From Baffinella frigidus (taxonomy: Eukaryota; Cryptophyceae; Cryptomonadales; Baffinellaceae), in assembly GCA_026770585.1 (NCBI GenBank), contig MU646498.1, positions 445,180-456,328 of the forward strand: DNA of 11,149 nucleotides, written 5' to 3'. The translations under genes were made by a program, and so were the position numbers. Under the pieces are notes generated by a model. That model searched no databases. It was not told the DNA's origin and saw only the letters and a program-made list of their open reading frames with translations. Of this stretch, positions 6,721 to 11,149 are shown piece after piece (the first letter of the stretch is position 1; each line of letters starts with the position of its first letter).

Positions 6721-6794
6721 TAAATGTACAGAATGGCTCCAAGCCCCACTGGAATTTGAGACGCGTGTTTCTCGCTTTCTGTGAGGACCTTCAT

Positions 6795-7035
6795 GTACAG
6801 GGGTACCTCGCTGATAAGAGATGAATGGCCGCTGGTTTACCCCGAATACAATCGATCTAACGGTCCGAGGGAGACTCTTTCTGCCCTGCGTGCTTCTCGC
6901 TCTCTCTGCGGACCTACAGGGGTACCTCGCTTACAAGAAACCGCCCCCCCCCTAGGACCACCATAGGGCCCTAGGCATAGCCCTGCTGTAGGGTCCTACG
7001 AGGAGGCAGTTTCTTATCAGCGAGGTACCCCTGTA
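6795..7035. mobile_element. M3 element copy 1, with a duplicated left end
   Basis: The full element is 6915-7035: TACAGGGGTACCTCGCT at the left and AGCGAGGTACCCCTGTA at the right, TA at both outer edges, core CTAGGACCACCATAGGGCC. A second left end at 6795-6818 sits in a duplicated flank (TTCTCGCT..TCTGTG..GGACCT, also near 6891). It is intergenic, downstream of the plus-strand gene. 7036-7190 shows nothing recognisable. Confidence 0.7.
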
Positions 7036-7194
7036 GGGCCGCGACGCTGGCGCCCTGTCAGGGGAAAGCTCGCATCGCGGCAGATACGCATGGAAAGGTG
7101 CGCGGATACGAAGCCGCGCTAGTGGCTGTGTCTAAGATAGTGAATTCACTACGACAGCACCTTAAGGTCGAGGCTAGATTAAATGGCGCAGACG

Positions 7195-7299
7195 TATCCC
7201 TGAAGTGGCCATGCCGTAAGATTTGACGGCCAAGAGGTCCTAGGCAGGTCCTAGGGCCCTACGGTAGGGCGTATGAGCCTACTGGCCACTTGAGGGATA
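7195..7299 (+). mobile_element. M2 element copy 2
   Basis: TATCCCTGAAGTGGCCA and TGGCCACTTGAGGGATA are near-perfect inverted ends with outer TA dinucleotides. The interior is AAGAGGTCCTAGG then GGGCCCTACGGTAGGGCGTA. Confidence 0.8.
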
Positions 7300-7327
7300 G
7301 CCGCTAGCAATCGCCTCCGCACCACCA

Positions 7328-7478
7328 CACGCCCTTCGGCTTTTGAACAACCCCTGAGCGACAAGACCTAGGACCCTACGGTAGGCAACCCGTAGGAACA
7401 TAGGGGGGTTCCTACGGATAAGGTAACGGAAACTCGGGCACTGAGTGCCCGAAAATCTCTTGGAAGCCCGCTGCGCGG
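7328..7478 (+). mobile_element. M1 element copy 4, ends degenerate
   Basis: The core CCTAGGACCCTACGGTAGG and the GGTTCCTACGGATAAGGTAA block match other M1 copies. Terminal repeats are decayed (CACACGCCCTTCGG; AAGCCCGCTGCGCGG). Confidence 0.7.
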
Positions 7479-7580
7479 TGAGCATCCTCGACACCCTCAA
7501 AAGTTAGGAGACCCTCTGCACACAGCAAGCAACCTGCGGGAGGGCCGCAGGACAGGCGTGCCATAGACCCGCCTCTGTCC

Positions 7581-7753
7581 AGACATGTACCGGGGTGCCT
7601 GTACAGACATGTACAGGGGTACAGACATGTACAGGGGTACCGCCCATAAGACACCGCGCCCCCCTAGTAGACCCCTACAGTAGGCCTGTGCCTGGGGCCC
7701 TATCGTGGTCAATAGGGAGGGGAGGTCTTTCTTATGAGCGAGGTACCCCTGTA
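7581..7753. mobile_element. M3 element copy 2 with a stuttered left end
   Basis: The left terminal motif is repeated about three times (AGACATGTACAGGGGTAC, 7581-7640). The element proper runs from TACAGGGGTACC at 7630 to AGCGAGGTACCCCTGTA at 7753. The interior has the shared CCCCTACAGTAGGCC core. Confidence 0.65.
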
Positions 7754-7800
7754 CACGTAGTAGTCTCTGTTCCGCTGTCGAGGCAACACGGGGTTCATTT

Positions 7801-7836
7801 AAAAGCCACGACCGGAAATCCGGTCTCGGCTTTTTC
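7801..7836. repeat. Stable GC-rich hairpin with flanking A/T runs
   Basis: AAAAGCC-CGACCGGA pairs with TCCGGTCTCGGCTTTTT around an AA loop. It looks like a bacterial intrinsic terminator, but the context is eukaryotic and no gene ends here. 7840-7980 shows nothing else recognisable. Confidence 0.55.
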
Positions 7837-7978
7837 ATTTTAAAAGCCCATTTCCCTTCGAATTCAGGTGAAAGTTTGTAAAATCCTTTAAAATTGAATC
7901 ACGTCCTCGCTCGGCAATGGACATTACATTCATTCTCCTACATTCCCCGGCAGGGTACCCGGGCGTCTGCCCCCACTT

Positions 7979-7994
7979 CTCTCTCTCTCACACA

Positions 7995-8044
<50 letters not shown>

Positions 8045-8078
8045 CGCTCTCTTCTCTCTCTCTCACACACACACTCTC
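7979..8078 (+). repeat. CT microsatellite with CACACA interruptions
   Basis: A long (TC)n tract is flanked by two similar CTCTCACACACACTCTC blocks. Ser/Leu-rich or Arg/Glu-rich open frames across it are artefacts. Confidence 0.95.
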
Positions 8079-8106
8079 TCTGCATCCACCACCAACTTCC
8101 CGCGGT

Positions 8107-8239
8107 GGCGCTCAAGGGATACATGTACCTCGCTCACAGGACCCCCCCCCCCCCCCCTAGGACCACCGTAGGGCCTTAGGCATAGGCCGACAGTAGGCTC
8201 CTAGGGGGGGCGGTTTCTTATGAGCGAGGTACCCCTGTA
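8107..8239. mobile_element. M3 element copy 3 joined to an M2 end remnant
   Basis: GCGCTCAAGGGATA is a leftover M2 terminus. It joins at TA to ACATGTACCTCGCT, the M3 left end. A run of 15-16 C and the core CTAGGACCACCGTAGGGCC follow, and it ends AGCGAGGTACCCCTGTA at 8239. Confidence 0.65.
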
Positions 8240-8318
8240 GGTCCTAGCGAGACTCTCTGATCTGACCTCTCGCTAGGTCCAAGAGAGAGTTCATGTTCGC
8301 GCCATGTTGGTATCACAC

Positions 8319-8720
8319 ATCCCTCAAGTGCCCAGCGGGTCGAAAACGACCCGCAGAGGTCCTGGGCAGGTCCTAGGGCCCTACGGTAGGGCGTGTGCGC
8401 CTACTGGCCACTTAAGGGATACAGGGGTACCTCGCTCATAAGAAATCAACCCTCCCTAGGACCCTAAAGTAGGCCTATGCCTAGGGCCCTACGGTGATCC
8501 CAGAAAGGGGGGGCGTTTCTTATGAGCGAGGTACCCGCCGCCCCCCCTAGCTAGGAACACCATAGGGCCCTAGGCATAAGCCTACTGTAGGGTCCTGGGG
8601 GGGGGCGGTTTCTTGTGAGCGAGGTACCCCTGTATCTCTTAAGTGGCCAGTAGGCGCACACGCCCTACCGTAGGGCCCTAGGACCTGCCTAAGACCCCTG
8701 TACTGGCCACTTAAGGAATA
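8319..8720. mobile_element. Composite M2-M3-M3-M2 inverted structure
   Basis: M2 (8319-8421, plus orientation) joins at TA to M3 (8420-8536). A second M3 lacking its left end follows (8537-8634), joined at TA to an inverted M2 (8633-8720). The outer M2 copies face each other, so the whole unit of about 400 bp can fold as one long hairpin. Its right edge is 9 bp from the stop codon of the minus-strand gene, so it would form that gene's 3' untranslated region. Confidence 0.75.
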
Positions 8721-8729
8721 GCGCGTCGC

Positions 8730-8808
8730 TCATGACACGAGGTTCGCGCCAAGCATCTTGAGAGTTGTCAGGATCTGGCCCTCAAGCTTCCCCACCGTCC
8801 CCAGAATC
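8730..8808 (-). CDS. Minus-strand gene, terminal exon
   Basis: The acceptor GGGTGCAG precedes G/ATT. In phase 2 it reads ILGTVGKLEGQILTTLKMLG, then ANLVS and TGA at 8732-8730. The other two frames do not fit the preceding exon's phase. An M4 element begins 14 nt upstream in the intron. Confidence 0.55.
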
Positions 8809-11070
8809 CTGCACCCGCCCACCACTTAGCTGCGACCGAGGACCTTTTCACCTTGAATTCAAGGTGAAATTCCGGTTAGGTTCCAGGGCAATGGATACGA
8901 TTCTAGTACGAATCGTTGAGATGAACTGTATCCGTGAAGCCCCCGGTGGCTGCTAAGTAGGATTAGTGAGGCCACACGCGAACCTTTGTGACCTTGAGGA
9001 TTGATTAGAGGCCACAAACAGCTACGTCGGACACCTCTCTCTCTCTCTCCCTCCCTCCCTCCCTCCCTCCCTCCCTCCCTCTCTCCCTCCCTCTCTCCCC
9101 CCCTCTCTCTCGCCCATGATTAGTGATTGCACCCGCCGATGATTTCATCTAGGAACATGCCAGAATCTGGGTAGTACGTTTCGTTGGCAGAAAGTGGAGT
9201 GAGAGCCCCCCTCGGGGGACGCCTCGAGAGACTGCACCTCGGAACTTACCACAATCTGTCCAGGTAAAAAGGCGTAAGATCGCATCATTTTATGCCTAAA
9301 ACAGCATATGCACCCTTATCTTCGGCGTTGGAAGCCTTAAGAAACGGACAGATTCTGTCCTGTTCCGAAATGAGATTAGTGAGGCCACACGCGAACCTTT
9401 AGGACCTTTCGGATTGATTCGAGGCCAATTAGTGCCACAAACATAAATGGACCGATCTGTGAAACCCACTGTGTGGCAGGGAGGGGGGGGGGGGCATATA
9501 TCTGTACCCTTGAACAAACATGGTTCTCGCCCTTCCGCTCAGCAGCCAACGGGGGCTTCACGGATACAGTCCATCTACACGATTTGTCCTAGAATATCAT
9601 TCATTTGCATTGGATTCTAACCGTGTTTCCCCGGGATATCCGGAGGGAAAGGAACTCGGCCGCTGCTAAGTGGAGGCCTGGCCACTACGATAACAGAGAC
9701 TGTCGTCCTTTGCAGACCACACAGCGGACTTCGACGGGATTTTGAATCACCCATAAGCGAAAAGACCTAAGACCCTACGGTAGGCAACCCGTAGGGACAT
9801 AGGGGGGTTGCTACGGATAATAAGTGGGGGAGGGTACCTAGCGAAGGCATCCTGCCGCTCAGTGTCGAACTGCTCCTGCAACCGCGCCTGCCACGACAGA
9901 GAGACCGTATCAATGTCAAAGAGGAGAATTTCCCTCCCTTCATGACTCTTCAAAGTCAACGTGATTGCGATTTTTCGAGAGAGACCTTGGTAAGCCCGAC
10001 AAGCGAGAGTCCTTATTGACACCACCACGGCCAAGAGAGCGAGACTTTATTGCTGTGAGCGTCGGTCGGACCTTGTTTTCGGCACCGGGCGTCCGGCGCC
10101 CTCTGCTACCCAGCAACCTACCTACAAAGCCAGCCAGCCAGCCAGCACGCCACCACACGTGCTCTAGCGAGCGAGCGAGCAAACAATGCACGCAAACACG
10201 TTGATCCCCCTCGATTCGCAGGGGTCGTCAGTGACGAAAACGGTCGGCAAGGCAATCGTCTCCTTTACCCTCAAGTGCGAGGGAATGGGTCGCCAGGGGC
10301 GCGAAAACGCGATCTGGAGGGCGGTTTCTGGGGGAAATCGGACGGTGTGCCCCTCCTTGCTCTCGGCACCGGGGGTCTCGCGCAGCAGCCGCACTCGCTC
10401 CTCCTCTCTCGCCCACTTAGCAGCCACGGGGGGCTTCACGGATACAGTCCATCTAAACGATTTGTACCAGAATCTTATCCATTGCCCTGGAACCTAACCG
10501 GAATTTCACCTTGAATTCAAGGTGAAAAGGCCCTCGGTCGCTGCTAAGTGATCAATCAAACACTGGGGCGGGCTGGGGCGCAGTCACCTTGCTCTCCCTC
10601 CCTATGTCCCTACGGATTGCCTGCCGTAGGGTCGTAGGTCTTATCGCTTAAGGGTTATTCGAAATCCCTTCGAAGTCCGCTGTGTGGCGGGCTGGGGCAC
10701 ACCTTGCTCTCCGCACCGGGCGTCTCGCGCAGCAGCCGCACTCGCAATGAAAATTACTACACAAATGCTTTAATATTACTATTAAGAACGAATTGTGTAG
10801 TAATTTTCGTTGCCATCAAATGAAAGAAAAATAGGTTTCCCCGGATAAAGCTTGCTCTCGACACCGGGCAAAGATTGACGTAAGGGCAGAATCCCCCCAA
10901 ATGGGGGGATTCCGCCAAAGGTTGACTTTAGGGTGAAGGTGAGTTGACTTTTGCGATTGCCTCCCCTGAGGTCTAGCGTAAGCTCTGGGGCAAACCTTGC
11001 TCTCGACACCGGGCGTCTCGCGCAGCAGCCGCACCCGCTCCTCCTCTCGAGCCCGCTCTGCATCCAGAAC
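8730..11070 (-). CDS. 3' part of a coiled-coil protein gene, minus strand
   Basis: I do not recognise the family; the 5' end is beyond the right edge. Three exons join with matching phases: 11070-10996 (25 codons), 9887-9838 (phase 0 in, 2 out), 8808-8730 (phase 2 in, TGA stop). The visible product is 67 residues: VLDAERAREEERVRLLRETP and so on, then ARLQEQFDTERQDAFA, then ILGTVGKLEGQILTTLKMLG up to NLVS. The first two thirds are Arg/Glu/Gln-rich helix, likely coiled coil; the end is amphipathic to hydrophobic. Intron donors are GTTTGC and GTACCC, and acceptors all end CAG. Further exons could lie in the 1.1-kb introns. It converges on the plus-strand gene, with 2 kb of repeat DNA between. 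Confidence 0.5.
8822..8958 (+). mobile_element. M4 element copy 2, full length
   Basis: CACTTAGCTGCGACCGAGG at the left pairs with CCCGGTGGCTGCTAAGT at the right. Near the left end is the 22-bp perfect palindrome at 8849-8870, with centre CTTGAATTCAAG. It is non-coding and lies in the last intron of the minus-strand gene. Confidence 0.75.
8961..9020 (+). repeat. Direct repeat, copy 1
   Basis: GATTAGTGAGGCCACACGCG and the following AACCTTTGTGACCTT..GGATTGATT recur at 9373-9442. The units are about 60-70 bp and 412 bp apart. The intervening segment holds the CCCT tract and the AATCTGTCC/GGACAGATT inverted pair (9253 and 9345). Confidence 0.75.
9036..9113 (+). repeat. CT / CCCT simple repeat
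   Basis: A run of CTCTCT gives way to (CCCT)n and back to CT. It is a pure pyrimidine tract on the plus strand. 9120-9370 has no recognisable gene. Confidence 0.95.
9373..9442 (+). repeat. Direct repeat, copy 2
   Basis: It matches 8961-9020 with small differences (AACCTTTAGGACCTTTCGGATTGATT) and an inserted AATTAGTG before CCACAAACA. Confidence 0.75.
9537..9673 (-). mobile_element. M4 element copy 3
   Basis: GCTCAGCAGCC..CGGGGGCTTCACGGATACAG at the left and CGGCCGCTGCTAAGTGG at the right. It is inverted relative to 8822-8958 and more diverged; the internal palindrome is lost. Confidence 0.7.
9717..9823 (+). mobile_element. M1 element copy 5, right end missing
   Basis: It starts CCACACAGCGGACTTCGACG and includes AAGACCCTACGGTAGGCAACC. 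It ends at GGTTGCTACGGATAAT about 14 nt before the end of the 9887-9838 minus exon, just downstream of that exon's donor. Confidence 0.75.
9838..9887 (-). CDS. Minus-strand gene, middle exon
   Basis: The acceptor CTCTGTCGTGGCAG follows a T-rich tract and the donor is CGCTAG/GTACCC. Phase 0 reads ARLQEQFDTERQDAFA, leaving two bases (AG) to complete an Arg with the terminal exon. The composition fits a coiled coil. Confidence 0.55.
10072..10098 (-). pseudogene. Decayed copy of the minus-strand exon end
   Basis: The minus strand reads ACGCCCGGTGCCGAAAACAAG/GTCCGA, a changed version of ETPGVESK plus donor. Nearby, 10130-10176 has short CCAG and GCGA tandem runs. 10180-10350 has no recognisable gene. 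Confidence 0.55.
10356..10413 (-). pseudogene. Long copy of the minus-strand exon with a lost donor
   Basis: The minus strand reads GCGAGAGAGGAGGAGCGAGT and continues to the RLLRETPGAESK codons, close to 11048-10996. The donor GT has become GA, so it cannot be spliced in the same way. The copy stops exactly where the M4 element begins (10414). Confidence 0.7.
10414..10550 (-). mobile_element. M4 element copy 4, full length
   Basis: CACTTAGCAGCCACGGGGG at the left and TCGGTCGCTGCTAAGTG at the right. It carries the same 22-bp palindrome as 8849-8870 (here 10505-10526). The orientation is opposite to copy 2. Confidence 0.75.
10567..10713 (-). mobile_element. M1 element copy 6 bracketed by a direct duplication of about 30 bp
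   Basis: The M1 segment (10598-10686, minus) includes CCGTAGGGTCGTAGGTCTTATC and ends GAAGTCCGCTGTGTGG. The flanks GGCGGGCTGGGGC..CACCTTGCTCTCC occur on both sides (10567-10597 and 10687-10713). The flank is the exon donor region of the minus-strand gene. Confidence 0.7.
10703..10745 (-). pseudogene. Copy of the minus-strand exon end with intact donor
   Basis: The minus strand reads GAGTGCGGCTGCTGCGCGAG and continues to GAGAGCAAG/GTGTGC. It is open and keeps the donor, but the exon's 5' part and acceptor are replaced by the M5 hairpin at 10746. It could be a retained alternative 3' part only if a distant acceptor were used. Confidence 0.65.
10746..10812. mobile_element. M5 hairpin, second copy
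   Basis: CAATGAAAATTACTACACAA at the left pairs with TTGTGTAGTAATTTTCGTTG at the right around an AT-rich loop (67 bp). Arms match the element at 2279-2341. It abuts the truncated exon copy at 10745. Confidence 0.75.
10850..10869 (-). pseudogene. Short copy of the minus-strand exon end
   Basis: CTTGCTCTCGACACCGGGC on the plus strand equals the last codons (PGVESK) of the exon at 10996. The rest is lost. Confidence 0.6.
10885..10916. repeat. GC-rich hairpin
   Basis: GGCAGAATCCCCCC and GGGGGGATTCCGCC pair around AAAT. It lies between the exon at 10996 and its copy at 10850, in the position held by hairpin elements elsewhere. Two inverted AAAGTCAAC motifs follow (10921, 10943). Confidence 0.7.
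10996..11070 (-). CDS. Minus-strand gene, first visible exon
   Basis: The acceptor ACGAAGCAG/GTT follows C-rich heptamer repeats; the donor is AGCAAG/GTTTGC. Exactly 25 codons: VLDAERAREEERVRLLRETP and GVESK. It is a charged helix. At least five partial copies of its 3' half lie downstream in the intron, which supports this segment as the source exon. Confidence 0.55.
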
Positions 11071-11090
11071 CTGCTTCGTGTGCGGTTTGG

Positions 11091-11149
11091 AGTTTGGGGT
11101 GTGGGGTGTGGGGTGTGGGGTGTGGGGTGTGGGGTGTGGGGTGTGGGGT
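11091..11149 (-). repeat. GGGGTGT heptamer array reaching the window edge
   Basis: About seven uninterrupted GTGGGGT heptamers run to the end of the window, preceded by variants (GTTTGGA, GTTTGGG). On the minus strand it is a C-rich array ending about 20 nt before the CAG acceptor at 11071. The G strand could form quadruplexes. Confidence 0.9.

Noticed and set aside
7801-7836. Rho-independent transcription terminator
   Set aside because: The hairpin plus T run fits by shape only. The DNA is eukaryotic and no gene ends next to it.
7894-8171. Ser/Leu-rich and Arg/Glu-rich open frames
   Set aside because: They are translations of the CT microsatellite and a poly-C run.
9940-10191. Minus-strand open frame upstream of the 9887 acceptor as a longer exon
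   Set aside because: The sequence just before 9888 is T/C-rich and ends in CAG, as an intron 3' end should; the upstream peptide has no pattern.

Overview
The window looks like nuclear DNA of a eukaryotic alga with a secondary plastid (stramenopile, haptophyte or cryptophyte grade). Three things suggest this: a start exon encoding a signal peptide that ends in an ASAF-S motif, the hallmark of bipartite plastid-targeting signals in such algae; tiny coding exons with GT-AG introns and matching phases; and plant/alga-type CCCTAAA telomere-like repeats inside introns. There is no bacterial operon structure and no tRNA or rRNA gene that I can see. Almost all long open frames here are chance frames in GC-rich or simple-repeat DNA.

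Layout. Positions 1-972 hold a perfect 26-bp palindrome, a short telomere-like array and a probable promoter region. A plus-strand gene runs from 973 to 6692. I assembled it by hand from eight exons (973-1075, 1256-1308, 1418-1471, 2087-2209, 2814-2908, 3761-3866, 5343-5446, 6629-6692). All junction phases agree and the sum is 702 nt, or 233 residues plus stop. The product would have a plastid-targeting leader, a charged coiled-coil middle, two hydrophobic segments and a G/S-rich acidic tail. I do not recognise the family. A second gene on the minus strand enters from the right edge and ends at 8730. Three phase-compatible exons are visible (11070-10996, 9887-9838, 8808-8730), encoding a charged coiled-coil followed by a short hydrophobic C-terminus. 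The two genes converge.

The rest is mostly miniature inverted-repeat elements. I see at least four multi-copy families (here called M1 to M4), a small AT-rich hairpin family (M5) and two single elements (M6, M7). M1, M2 and M3 share a GGCCCTACGGTAGG-like core although their terminal repeats differ. Simple repeats (GGGAGA, CT, CCCT, GGGGTGT) fill other gaps.

Three patterns stand out. (1) Partial copies of exon edges, splice site included, lie on the other side of a hairpin element in nearly every large intron, as though elements inserted with 30-70 bp duplications. (2) Every CCCTAAA-like or C-rich heptamer array ends a short distance before a real or duplicated 3' splice site, where a branch point and pyrimidine tract would be. 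(3) The 1.5-kb intron before exon 7 carries a ladder of at least eight decoy copies of that exon's acceptor and first codons. All exon calls are by eye and need transcript support.
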